Below are positions 1 to 8,934 of a stretch of DNA of 31,461 nt, piece by piece. Origin of the DNA: Nemertoderma westbladi (lineage: Eukaryota; Xenacoelomorpha; Nemertodermatida; Nemertodermatidae); contig JAUCBJ010002679.1 of NCBI GenBank assembly GCA_032718475.1, positions 1 to 31,461 of the forward strand, in the 5' to 3' direction. A model generated the notes under the pieces. That model was given only the letters and a program-made list of their open reading frames with translations, was not told where the DNA came from and did not search any database. Within the stretch, counting starts at the first letter, position 1; every line of letters begins with the position of its first letter. Made by a program: the position numbers and the translations under genes.

Positions 1-47
1 CCCTGCACACTAGCTGTGTGGCCTACCAGGCCCCCGCTGGTCGGACC

Positions 48-877
48 ATGAGTCATAGTCTATGCCTCAGTGAGTCATAGTCTATACCTCAGTGAGTCAT
101 AGTCTATGCCTCAGTGAGGCATATTCTATGCCTCAGTGCCTCAGTGAGGCATAGTCTATGCCTCAGTGCCTCAGTGAGGCATAGTCTATGCCTCAATGAG
201 GCATAGTATATGCCTCAGTGAGTCATAGTCTATGCCTCAGTGCCCCAGTGAGACATAGTCTATGCCTCAGGAGGCATAGTCTATGCCTCAGTGCCTCAGT
301 GAGTCATAGTCTATGCCTCAGTGCCCCAGTGAGGCATAGTCTATGCCTCAGTGAGGCATAGTCTATGCCTCAGTGAGGCATAGTCTATGCCTCAGTGAGT
401 CATAGTATATGCCTCAGTGAGTCATAGTCTATGCCTCAGTGCCCCAGTGAGACATAGTCTATGCCTCAGGAGGCATAGTCTATGCCTCAGTGCCTCAGTG
501 AGTCATATTCTATGCCTCAGTGAGGCATAGTCTATGCCTCAGTGCCCCAGTGAGGCATAGTCTATGCCTCAGTGAGGCATAGTCTATGCCTCAGTGAGTC
601 ATAGTATATGCCTCAGTGAGTCATAGTCTATGCCTCAGTGCCCCAGTGAGACATAGTCTATGCCTCAGGAGGCATAGTCTCTGCCTCAGTGCCTCAGTGA
701 GTCATAGTCTATGCCCCAGTGAGGCATAGTCTATGCCTCAGTGAGGCATAGTCTATGCCTCAGTGAGGCATAGTCTATGCCTCAGTGAGTCATAGTATAT
801 GCCTCAGTGAGGCATAGTCTATGCCTCAGTGAGTCATAGTATATGCCTCACTGAGGCATAGTCTATGCCTCAGTGAG
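48..877. repeat. 22-bp palindromic minisatellite
   Basis: About 38 tandem units of roughly 22 bp with the pattern TGAGKCATAGTCTATGCCTCAG. Each unit contains an inverted repeat of nine bases, one central base and nine bases (GAGGCATAG-T-CTATGCCTC), so either strand could form a row of small hairpins. A higher-order period of 199 bp is visible: the variant GCCCCAGTGAGACATAG recurs at 242, 441 and 640. Bases 1-47 are non-repeated flank with no recognisable feature. I see no coding potential. Confidence 0.95.
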
Positions 878-965
878 CAACGTACAATCTACCTACTATG
901 TAGATTATCTACCTACTCTATAAACTAACCTCTATGCCTCAACGAACAAATTCGAAGGTTACTGT

Positions 966-1160
966 TCCACCTTGGTGTAGTGGTTGCGTTGAATTCACAT
1001 CTCCCGTATGTCATGGGTTCGATCCCTGCATGAACCAGGGCAGTTTTCGTTTGGTTAGCAATAGGCCTAACGTTGCAAAATGCAGTATTATTGCCTAGTA
1101 ACCAATTCATGGCTATCGTATGGTTTTCACTTTAAGACATTTCGCCCTCTAGCGGCAGAC
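966..1160 (+). repeat. tRNA-derived SINE-like sequence or tRNA pseudogene
   Basis: A box A-like TGGTGTAGTGGTT (973-985) and a box B GGTTCGATCCC (1016-1026) are 43 nt apart, as in tRNA-type polymerase III promoters. The seven bases before box A do not pair with those after the T arm, so a working tRNA is unlikely. The downstream CGCCCTCTAGCGG (about 1143-1155) resembles a motif common in SINE bodies of many animals. A SINE remnant is the best reading; no target-site duplication was identified. Confidence 0.42.
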
Positions 1161-1977
1161 TGGGGAACTTCAGACTACTCTGTGACTCCACAAAAGATAT
1201 AGCCTATGCCGTAGTAGATGGCGATTGGGGGGTCAAATTAAGTAATAATATATCTAAATAAGCCTCAAACATCTTGCCTCATGGCTCGCCCCTTAGAACC
1301 CTTAAGCAATATAACTTCATAGTTTTTAAGGAAAACTGGTAAATGAGATGTGTTAATTACGCATACCTCGCAGTCTTAAGTAATTAATTATACAGTAGGT
1401 TAGATCGTTTTGAGAATAGGACCATTGGAAAGAGCGCCCTCGATAACCTCAGTACAAAGAAAATTAATACGGATTAACCGGATATAGCTTGTTATTATAA
1501 AACATAAATTACAGTAGAACAATTAGGGTTGTAAATAAAAACAATAATTAAATTGAAGATAAACTGTATATATATATATATATATATATAAACTTATGTA
1601 TTAAAAGAGGGCCCTATTTAATTATACAGTATACTGAAAATGGTTAGCGATACCATAATTAGATTATCGATAGGGATGCGGCTTCCTTAAATGAGGCAAT
1701 CCTGGCCTAGATATAATAAAGGACCCAAGTGATGCCGGCTATAGTGAGAACAAAGGAGGGCCGCTGGAACATTAGCCTTAGCGATATACGGATTTGGTGT
1801 AGTCAAGGCCGCGTTGGGATTATTAGTGAGTCATCAAAGGGGCTGCTAACAGACGGGACCGCTCATTTATATTTGCCTTGGGGGTATACGTGTAGATTCA
1901 ATGCGTGTTGTATCTACTTAATGAATAATGAGGGCAGAGGAGGGGTCCCCCGCCGATGAATGTAGTTGATAGTTGCC
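1161..1977. other. AT-rich intergenic stretch with a (TA)n microsatellite
   Basis: No convincing gene is seen. A perfect (TA)n run lies at 1567-1591. A 75-codon ORF near 1732-1959 has no recognisable domain, splice context or composition shift, and I treat it as chance. Confidence 0.7.
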
Positions 1978-2024
1978 GGGAATGTGGTGAACGGGGGATG
2001 CAATAGGTAATTATAAAGTTAAAT

Positions 2025-2233
2025 ATAGACATTATGTCATAGTGATCTCATTGGTAATATAAAAACTAATTAATCTAAAAATAGAAATCAATGTATAAAG
2101 TAAAAGTAATACAATTAATTAATTTAAAATAAAGTACAAATGAATAATTAATTTAGAATTAAATACGAATAAAATAAAATGCAAATAATTAATTAAAATT
2201 AAATATAAATAAATAAGTATTAATGAATAAAAG
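2025..2233. repeat. AT-rich interspersed repeat, copy 1
   Basis: First of four local copies of a roughly 200-bp AT-rich sequence that begins ATAGACATTATGTCATAGTG and ends TTAATGAATAAAAG. It is followed directly by the MITE-like element at 2234, the same order as in copy 4. It is preceded at 1978-1997 by a 20-bp sequence that recurs exactly at 2835-2854, upstream of copy 2. Confidence 0.85.
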
Positions 2234-2425
2234 TGCTGCGGTGTCACTTATGACACCCTCTTGCTCCTCTTTGAGATAGTTGGACCTCACTGATGACTCA
2301 TTGTGTGTCGGGGCGCTAATCAGTCTGATTAATTAGGATAACCAATTAAACCCTAATTAGGAGTCGTAAAACACCTATTAGGGTTTAATTGTACTAATTA
2401 ATTGATGACACCTGTCAATTAGGGT
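2234..2425. mobile_element. MITE-like element, truncated copy
   Basis: Matches the left part of the element at 4163-4490: both contain GTGTCACTTATGACAC, TCATTGTGTGTC, GCGCTAATCAGTCTGATTAA and the hairpin AATTAAACCCTAA / TTAGGGTTTAATT. Homology stops at 2425, where the other copy continues for a further ~140 bp. The segment carrying the 105-codon ORF begins at this break. Confidence 0.75.
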
Positions 2426-2736
2426 GGCGAAGTAGTTAGATTGAACGTTATTTTGTTGTCCCTTTTTAAAAGTTTGAAACCGTGGTTGGAGGAATGAAGT
2501 TTGTTATCATCGAGGGTTTGATATTGTCCATCGTGAAGTTCGTAGCAGGCGCGGAAAATAAAGTGCGCGTAGTTTGCCGGAATCGGGATGGGTTGGTTTA
2601 AGGTTGTATTTATCGTTAACGGGAAGAGTTTGTTCGCCGGATCGAAATATAGACCAAACGAGTTGTCTTGTAGCATAAACTGATTTTCGTTGCAAACCAG
2701 ATCGTTGCTTGAATAGCTGATTTCTGAATGTGCCAT
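2419..2736 (-). CDS. Possible small gene or first exon, unknown function (105 codons)
   Basis: An uninterrupted 105-codon ORF on the minus strand. Its ATG (2736-2734) sits in a good Kozak context (A at -3, G at +4). Codon use looks protein-like rather than low-complexity, unlike the AT-rich surroundings. The protein begins MAHSEISYSS, has a polar N-terminus and a middle part rich in Asn, Phe and Pro, and ends in TTSPP. No signal peptide, membrane helix or known domain is recognised. The last three or four codons overlap the boundary of the repeat at 2425, so the natural 3' end may have been cut or replaced. About 150-270 bp upstream lies a cluster of CCAAT boxes and a CRE, which supports expression in this direction. 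It could instead be an unspliced exon of a larger gene, or a captured fragment in the repeat mosaic. Confidence 0.45.
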   Translation of the reverse strand: MAHSEISYSSNDLVCNENQFMLQDNSFGLYFDPANKLFPLTINTTLNQPIPIPANYAHFIFRACYELHDGQYQTLDDNKLHSSNHGFKLLKRDNKITFNLTTSPP

Positions 2737-2879
2737 TGTGATTGTGTACCGGTAACTCGTTTAGGAAATAAAAATAAATAAATACTTTTACGAAAATAAT
2801 TAAAACTTTTCAGGAAAACAAAGAGACAATGATTGGGAATGTGGTGAACGGGGGCTATTATAGAGGGGGCTAGAATGGG

Positions 2880-3020
2880 TTAGCCAATCAGGGAACAGGA
2901 GGGAGAAAAGACTGTATAATTAAACCAATCAGAGAGCAGCTTTGATGACGTCACATCAGGCGAGATAATGATTGCCCAATGTTATTCAATGGTAGGCAGA
3001 GTGGCGCCATTGAATAACGA
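2880..3020 (-). promoter_or_regulatory. CCAAT/CRE promoter-like cluster
   Basis: Three CCAAT motifs lie at 2884-2888 (AGCCAATCAG), 2925-2929 (AACCAATCAG) and 2976-2980, with a full palindromic CRE, TGACGTCA, at 2946-2953. An exact 12-bp inverted repeat (GTTATTCAATGG at 2981-2992, its complement at 3007-3018) flanks the far end. NF-Y sites about 40 bp apart next to a CRE are typical of animal promoters. The nearest start codon is the minus-strand ATG at 2736; no ORF lies close on the plus side. Promoter function is inferred. Confidence 0.4.
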
Positions 3021-3090
3021 AGACAAAGGGGCCGCGAGAGGAAAGATTATAAAGTTAACGATAAGGGATCTATAAACCATAGAGCTAAAA

Positions 3091-3283
3091 ATAGACATTA
3101 TGTCATAGTGATCTCATTGGTAATATAAAAACTAATTAATCTAAAAATAGAAATCAATATATAAAATAAAAGTAATACAATTAATTAATTTAAAATAAAG
3201 TACAAATGAATAAATAAAGTAAAATAGAATACAAATAATTAATTAAAATTAAATATAAATAAATAGGTATTAATGAATAAAAG
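3091..3283. repeat. AT-rich interspersed repeat, copy 2
   Basis: Same family as 2025-2233 and in the same orientation. It shares ATAGACATTATGTCATAGTG and AAAACTAATTAATCTAAAAA with copy 1, and is followed by ACATACCGGTATTACAAC, which recurs after copy 3. Confidence 0.85.
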
Positions 3284-3603
3284 AAACATACCGGTATTAC
3301 AACCAACCAGGGTTTACCAACCAGGGTAAAATTTATTTATTTATTTATTTATTCCAGACATCAGTAAAATTAAATACATAATACAGACGTCCATATAGCA
3401 CAGTAAAACAATAAATTGTATTATTATAATTAAATCAACGTATGTAATGTATGGTAGGGTATAGGGTAGGCTTACTATGTAAGCATCGAGTAAAAAAATA
3501 TATTGCATATTAGGTAATATAATAAAAATGCCCTTAGTACAGTAGGCTAGAGTCCAGCATGGCCCGTATCCGCGACGTAGCGGACGTTACCCTGGTGACC
3601 GTT
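3284..3603. other. Non-coding, (TTTA)n microsatellite
   Basis: No gene seen. Contains a TTTA-repeat tract at 3331-3353, a doubled ACCAACCAGGGT near 3303-3326 and otherwise AT-rich sequence. Confidence 0.7.
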
Positions 3604-3719
3604 AAAAGTAATACAATTAATTAATTTAAAATAAAGTACAAATGAATAAATAAAGTAAAATAGAATACAAATAATTGATTAAAATTAAATATAAATAAAT
3701 AGGTATTAATGAATAAAAG
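3604..3719. repeat. AT-rich interspersed repeat, copy 3 (5'-truncated)
   Basis: Begins inside the family at AAAAGTAATACAATTAATT and runs to the common 3' end TTAATGAATAAAAGA. The same ACATACCGG-type sequence follows it as follows copy 2, so copies 2 and 3 probably descend from one larger duplicated block. Confidence 0.85.
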
Positions 3720-3970
3720 AAACATACCGGTATTACAACTATCGGTGGGTGTAACATACCGGTATTACAACTACCGGTAGGTGTAACAGAGGGGGCGGGG
3801 CGCTTGGATACAACTATTATTAATAAGCTGTTGCTTGGTTAAAGCTAATTGGGGGTCAAAGGTCAAAGGTCAACGATAAAGCTGTCTGGAGTAATTAGTT
3901 ACCAGTAGGGGAGCTGTATACCCTAGGGCTAAATAAGGCTGCAAGTCTATGGTTAGATGCTTCCAATAAT
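3720..3970. other. Non-coding, tandem ACCGGTA-containing units
   Basis: Two adjacent copies of a roughly 37-bp unit (ACATACCGGTATTACAACTA) occur at about 3722-3790. No gene is seen in the remainder. Confidence 0.6.
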
Positions 3971-4162
3971 GATCTCATTTAGTAGCGGTAAGTAATATAA
4001 AAACTAATTAATCTAAAAATAGAAATCAATGTATAAAGTAAAAGTAATACAATTAATTAATTTAAAATAAAGTACAAATGAATAATTAATTTAAAATTAA
4101 ATATGAATAAATAAAGGTAAATAAAATATAGATAATTAATTAAAATTAAATATAAATAAATA
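3971..4162. repeat. AT-rich interspersed repeat, copy 4
   Basis: Same family and orientation as copies 1 to 3, from GATCTCATT to TATAAATAAATAA, and again followed directly by the MITE-like element. Confidence 0.85.
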
Positions 4163-4490
4163 ACAGAGCTGTGGTGTCACTTATGACACTCTCTTGAGCC
4201 GGCTCTGCGACAGTTGGACAACACTGATGACCCATTGTGTGTCAGGGCGCTAATCAGTCTGATTAATTAGGATAATCAATTAAACCCTAATAGGACACAT
4301 GTTAGGGTTTAATTGTACTAATTAATTGATGACACCTGTCAATTAGGGTCTAATTAGCCTAATTGGGAGGTGTCACCCAGACAGTCTGGCGCCAATGACA
4401 CCCAATGACACCCATAGGGTGATAATTGGGTGTCATATGACACCCAATGGGTGTCAGTTGGGTCCAACTGTCGCAGAGCCGGCCAAGACC
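4163..4490. mobile_element. MITE-like element with 22-bp inverted repeats
   Basis: An exact inverted repeat bounds the core: GCCGGCTCTGCGACAGTTGG begins at 4198 and its complement ends at 4483. Pairing continues outward with one indel (TCTTG). Inside are a hairpin of AATTAAACCCTAA with its complement, several TGACACCCA subrepeats, and a perfect 24-bp palindrome at 4425-4448 centred on CATATG. There is no ORF, so it must depend on a transposase elsewhere. The left part of the element is repeated at 2234-2425. Confidence 0.75.
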
Positions 4491-4951
4491 CTACTACTTT
4501 CTACCAAATGAAATTTCATAAAAATTTAAAGAAGGGCGAAGTAACTATCAAGTCACACCTGGAACCTTAAAAAATTGAAATTTATTTGTGTCTATGTTTG
4601 AGAGTCACTTAATTGCATTAAAAACCAAAAATTGGCACATTTTCTAAGTTTATATTAGAAATAACTTTGATGATTGTTTTAAACATATGTTTTTAGAGGT
4701 TCCACAATGTTAGGTTACACAACAACCTGCTGCGAAAATCTCCGCCAATTCGTCAAGCCGTTCTCGAGAAAAAGGTACATTTTTGTCTCCGAATCACACG
4801 AAAAAGTAAATGCGGAGAAAAACGCATTTAAAAAAAAGGCATTTCATGTTTTCAAACCTTCTCGCTAATTTTATGTAATTCGCGGGATATTTCAAAAATG
4901 AGCCAAAATATGATAAACTAAATATGATAAACTAAACCTGCAAACCAAAAT
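4491..4951. other. AT-rich intergenic, no gene seen
   Basis: No ORF, RNA gene or clear repeat was recognised, apart from a short doubled AAATATGATAAACTAAA near 4906-4937. Confidence 0.6.
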
Positions 4952-5515
4952 TTACGATTTGGGGGTTTTCGTAGTCGCTGATTTCATTTTTGATATCTGT
5001 TTTGAAGTTTGTTGACATCTGGACTGTCTGTTTGTCTGTCTTTCTGTCTGTCTGACTGTCAGTCTCACTGACTATATATAAGTTAAGCCATTTTAATACC
5101 ATTTTAATATAATTTATGATGTGGGGGTTTTCTTAGTCGCTGATTCCATACCCGATGTCACTTTTTTAATGTTTGACTGAACCTAGATTGTCTGTTTTTA
5201 TGTCTGTATGTCTGTCTCTCAAAATATAAGGAGGCATATCACCTAAACAAAATATGTGACATGTCTGTCTGTCTGTCTCTCTTGACAGACATACAAGTTT
5301 ACAGACATATTGAACTCATATTACAGACATACAGTATTAACAGGAAAGATAACACCGAAAATTAAATCACCGTCAAAAAACCCCGCATTGAAAGTTTTAG
5401 TGAAGTAGTGGGCTTTGTTATATTTTTGAAGGACAGACAGACAAACTAGATTACGCCAAATTTGAAAACTGACACCGGAAATGAATTCCTCGACCTCAAA
5501 AACACAGCAATAATT
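4952..5515. repeat. Four (TCTG)n-tailed repeats, two per strand, facing inward
   Basis: Units at 4952-5066 and 5112-5220 read on the plus strand as a GGGGGTTTTC..AGTCGCTGATT-type head, then a TTTGA region, then a TCTG/CTGT tail. Units at about 5284-5391 and 5432-5515 are the same on the minus strand, with CAGA tails first and CCCC or AAAACAC heads last. The four form a diverged inverted arrangement centred near 5280. No coding potential is seen. Confidence 0.65.
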
Positions 5516-6088
5516 TCAGTTAGGTTGTGTACATCATTATGTCCAAACAGACAGACAAATAGATAAGGTTACAGAATAACAAAAAAACAGACAACTTAAG
5601 CTTATGATGTAAATGTAGGGTTTAGATTTCTGAAATTTACGTTAAATTCTGATTTACAATTGATAAAAAAAAATTTCGAAAATTTTTTATATTTTGAAAA
5701 GTTATGGGGTACCATCTACACTTAAAAGTTTAGAAAAATATAAAGAAATACCCGAATATAGAAACTTTTGGACTATTGATTGTTTGTACTATTAAGGTAC
5801 TTATTTATTGCGGATTTCATTTTGTTGGCCTTGGCATATATTTATTTTAAATTTAATCACTTTCAATGTATAAGCCGGCTTATTTCTTTTGTATTTATTC
5901 ACTGTTTATATGTTTATTTATGGCGTTTTTGAAAAATCCCCACACAATAAATCGCCGACACGCGTCCGCGCTACTAGTGTGGAACAACAAAACTACTGTA
6001 TTTGTTATCACTAAGGCCTACAGTAATAAGGCCTACTAGCTACCGGTCTGGTACTGACCATACAGTGGACTAACAGTAATACAGTATA
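5516..6088. other. AT-rich 3' flank of the minus-strand spliced gene
   Basis: No gene is seen. The part nearest 6089 would be 3' UTR of the minus-strand gene if the predicted polyadenylation signals are used. Confidence 0.5.
5894..5918 (-). promoter_or_regulatory. Two candidate AATAAA polyadenylation signals
   Basis: TTTATT occurs at 5894-5899 and 5913-5918 on the plus strand, which reads AATAAA on the minus strand, 170-195 nt past the stop codon of the spliced gene. The hexamer is common in AT-rich DNA, so this is only supportive. Confidence 0.35.
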
Positions 6089-6313
6089 TTACTCACTGTT
6101 ACTGTCTGTTCCATCTGCAGAAGGCTGGTTTGCAGAACCGTCGGGGGTTGTTGTGGGCCAGGTTTTGATTCGTTTACGCACGGGACTTAGAGGCCGCTCG
6201 TACATGTGCGCCGCATGTCTTAGAAATCCAGCAAAGGATGTTGACATACTGGAGGATGAGTTGATGTCAATGTCGCTGGATGACAGACGAATTCCCGGCC
6301 TCTTTAAAAGATA
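6089..6313 (-). CDS. Terminal exon of the spliced unknown gene
   Basis: An open frame runs from an acceptor at TAATAG (6314) or TTTTAAAG (6302) to TAA at 6091-6089, coding for about 70-74 residues. It holds a Ser-rich stretch, the basic patch RPLSPVRKRIK, and a Thr/Pro/Ser/Asp-rich end finishing GTDSNSE. The plus strand is also open here, but composition and the neighbouring minus-strand exons favour this strand. Confidence 0.55.
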   Translation of the reverse strand, partial: YLLKRPGIRLSSSDIDINSSSSMSTSFAGFLRHAAHMYERPLSPVRKRIKTWPTTTPDGSANQPSADGTDSNSE

Positions 6314-8656
6314 CTATTAAATGCAATTCAAATTATGTTAATTCAATAGTTCATAGTTCAATTCATTAATTAAATGTTCTGTAAGTCCTATGATTGGGCA
6401 GGTACATTAGACCTACTGTATGATGATATTTTTATGTTATTTCAGAAATCCATCAAAAATGGATACCACCTGAAAATCAGACCACTACTTCCGTCAGCTG
6501 AAGACCAAGTTCTTTCGAGTCACAGTGGAAATTGTACTTTTATACTGGAGGTGGTAAGACCTGGACACTGACGAAATCACTTAAACAACTAATTGATGGA
6601 TTTGTCACAAAATAAGACTACTACAACTGTTAGTGCAGCTTGAGAAAATACAATACATATACCTAGCTTTATACATACTGTAGTACAGTACAATAACCAT
6701 ATAACTTGTATCAACTACTCTTCGTACACAGTCTATCCGTGGGCACTCAGCGTAAGATGAGGCCAAGCCAGATGTACTTTTTAGAAAGCCAGCACAACGT
6801 AGGTGTTCCCGTGGACTAATATATAGACCAACTTGAATGGGATACTGGACTTGAGAGAAACGAAATTTCGGCAACTGCGGAGAAACGGGAAGCCTTGAAA
6901 GATCTCATTTCAACTGTTCGAACTCACTCGATTAGTCGATTTCACAAATCAGAATACCGGTACCACATATTTTTGTCAGGTCGGGTAAGCAAAAAGGTAG
7001 TGAAGAAGTGGTGAAATGCAAACTAAACATACAAACTGCTTCCCCCCATTCAGTTGCCTAAAACTTGGTTTGAATAAACTCAATAAACCAGGTTACCGAG
7101 CACGAGTATTATTGAGCTGCGTCCTCGAACAACACATAAGCCTATATATATATAATTAAATTATGATATTTAATTAAACTACTAAATAATTAATTAATAC
7201 CTCTCGCATTTTCAGCCAGCTCTCCTGCGACAAATCGCCCGGCTGTAATCTGTTACCGTCGCTTAATTCCGGAAAGTCGGTTAGTAGCTCAACAAACTGG
7301 TTATTGAAAGAGGTCTCGCTGGTGGTCTGTCTGGGACTGTTAGATCCTTCGGACGATAGCTTATCCATCTCTCTCTGACAAAAACAACAAAAATTCACAT
7401 CAGACAATATGTACAGTAAATTACTATTAAAGTATTTAATTTATATGAAATTAATAAAATTAGAGTAAAATTATCTAAAATCCTCCTACAGTTCAGTATA
7501 TGCAATACTGCAGGCTATAGTTGTACCCACACTTGCAATTCAAACTCAATAAAATACCATATTGATCATTAATTCATTACAAATCGAAAAAGGAACCACA
7601 TTAACTCCATGTACTATACATCCACACTGTTTTACAAAAGTAAGCTACAGTACCACGATGATGATGATATTGTGTGTCTTTACAATGAACTTCGTTACAC
7701 TTGTCACCACAATTTGAAGTTCTATCGATTGCAGATTGAAATAGTTAGTAAACTACAATACGCTGCTGCGAATCAATCAGATAGAGGAGGGGAGGGGGGG
7801 GGGGGGGGGGGGCATGGGACTGATTTTAGACGCAATCAAAGTTCATTCACCCCCCTCTAGGGTAATCCACGCCAATGACAGCTGATTACGCACAAAAATA
7901 AAAATGTAACCTGTTCTACCCAGTTCTGTTGACTTTCGTTTATTGTTTCGGTTAGAATAACGTGTATTACTGAAACGCTGCATTGCGGCATGCCAGTGTG
8001 GATTGTATGGTGGTGGTAAAAATATTTCGATTGTACGAAATATATTCGTGTATAGGTAATATATTATCCATATATAGTAGTTATTAGTTTACTCATTGTA
8101 AGTATACTTATATTATACAGCTATTAGTTTATTAGTTTTACGTTTTATTATACTTGACAGTGTTTGGGTATTTCCCTTACATCGGTTAAGCCAGCATAGC
8201 ATCTCATCAATGTGCAGCTTTAATGTAGCAGGCCGATTAACGTCGTTGTACTGTAGTAGTAGTTATATTGAATATAATTTAATGTTTCGGTTATAATAAC
8301 ATATCACTGTAACCTGCTCCTTTCCCTTAATTGAACAATTTAACATTGAGATGAGATATTAATTCGCCGGGATGGGATTTACGTCCAGGTATCATCAAAA
8401 CATAAAACATCAACAACAGTTCCCCATTATTAATTAGCATGAACTGAACTCCAGTCAACACAACGCCCATCCTTCAATTCAACTGACAACCTCATTAATA
8501 AATCGATTTCATTTGTATTTTTACCTGTTCGAGATTATTTGTTTCCCCGGGGTTGTATATAATCTTAGAGAAATATTCGTGCCGAGATGAATCTCTCCTG
8601 GTAATAACTCCGATCATTCGAGACCAAGCCGACTGTTTGGACGTTAGCTTCGTCAT
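6089..8656 (-). CDS. Spliced gene of unknown function (minus strand, about 228 codons)
   Basis: Four coding exons can be placed on the minus strand: 8656-8525, 7374-7201, 6874-6719 (3' edge uncertain) and 6313-6089. The first two junctions are canonical and in phase 0: CAG|GTAAAA leaves exon 1, TTTTTGTCAG enters exon 2, GAG|GTATTA leaves it and TTCTCCGCAG enters exon 3. The model totals about 228 residues and ends at a TAA followed by AATAAA hexamers. The predicted protein is hydrophilic. Its second part is Ser/Asn-rich, and the C-terminus has a basic patch next to a Ser-Pro (RPLSPVRKRIK) that could be a phosphorylated nuclear-localisation signal. No domain is recognised and I do not assign a function. 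An alternative is a decayed gene. The donor of exon 3 is the weakest point, and an additional small exon between 6719 and 6313 is possible. Confidence 0.6.
6719..6874 (-). CDS. Exon 3 of the spliced unknown gene (3' edge uncertain)
   Basis: The acceptor CCGTTTCTCCGCAG is clear and the reading frame continues in phase 0, beginning LPKFRFSQVQYPIQVG. The frame stays open to 6605. I place the donor at AGA|GTAGTT (6718) because it keeps phase 0 into the last exon. A better-looking AG|GTATAT at 6662 would leave a phase that does not fit the last exon. Confidence 0.45.
7201..7374 (-). CDS. Exon 2 of the spliced unknown gene
   Basis: Exactly 174 nt (58 codons), bounded by a strong acceptor (TGTTGTTTTTGTCAG) and a GAG|GTATTA donor. 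It stays open in the phase left by exon 1. The peptide starts REMDKLSSEGSNS and ends SWLKMRE. It is acidic and Ser/Thr-rich and looks like a disordered linker. This is the best-supported exon of the gene. Confidence 0.68.
7794..7812 (+). repeat. Poly-G tract (19 G) in intron 1
   Basis: An uninterrupted run of 19 G on the plus strand, preceded by GAGGAGGGGAG. In the minus-strand transcript it is a C tract inside intron 1. It could form a quadruplex on the plus strand. Similar G tracts occur at 11758-11783 and 14492-14506. Confidence 0.9.
8525..8656 (-). CDS. Exon 1 of the spliced unknown gene
   Basis: 44 codons from an ATG at 8656-8654 (G at -3) to a Gln codon, directly followed by a GTAAAA donor. 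The peptide begins MTKLTSKQSAWSRMIGV and ends in NPGETNNLEQ. Its ordinary codon mix and higher GC stand out from the AT-rich flanks. The following intron of 1,150 nt (8524-7375) ends in a pyrimidine-rich TTTTTGTCAG. Confidence 0.65.
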
Positions 8657-8934
8657 ATCGATCGCCTCACCTAAGATTACAATAGGGTTTATTGTTTAGG
8701 TTCCATTTGTCAATCATTAAAAAACTAAATTCGGCAACTCGGCAATTCGGCAAAGCCATCTAAAGTCAGTATCTTTCACGATTTTAATAACTAACTTGCA
8801 ATCCTGTATAATCTTGTAACATTAATTGTCGTTTGATTTTCACAAACACAATTGTCCTTGTTCCTCCTACCCACTTCTGTGAGCAGGTTACAGAGGCAAT
8901 TTATGGGGGGTGGGGGCTACCGTCGGTAGGCGTG
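8657..8934 (-). other. Upstream region of the spliced gene
   Basis: This is the only non-repetitive sequence between exon 1 and the foldback element, so it should hold the 5' UTR and promoter of the minus-strand gene. I see no convincing TATA box or CCAAT cluster. Confidence 0.35.

Noticed and set aside
966-1040. Functional tRNA gene
   Set aside because: Promoter boxes are present but the acceptor stem does not pair, so it is better explained as a SINE head or pseudogene.
1729-1959. 76-codon ORF
   Set aside because: Begins at GTG (first ATG three bases later), has no domain, and sits in AT-rich repeat-bearing DNA.
6121-6324. Plus-strand exon reading (acceptor TCTGCAG, open frame to TAA near 6320)
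   Set aside because: The same DNA gives a more protein-like minus-strand frame that fits adjacent minus-strand exons with better splice sites. The plus-strand reading has no partner exons in a consistent phase.
6374-6571. Plus-strand 65-codon ORF
   Set aside because: It lies within intron 3 of the minus-strand model, has no recognisable domain and no support from splice context.
7609-7860. 83-codon ORF with a poly-Gly stretch
   Set aside because: The glycines come from the G19 tract. It lies opposite intron 1 of the minus-strand gene and has no conserved motif.
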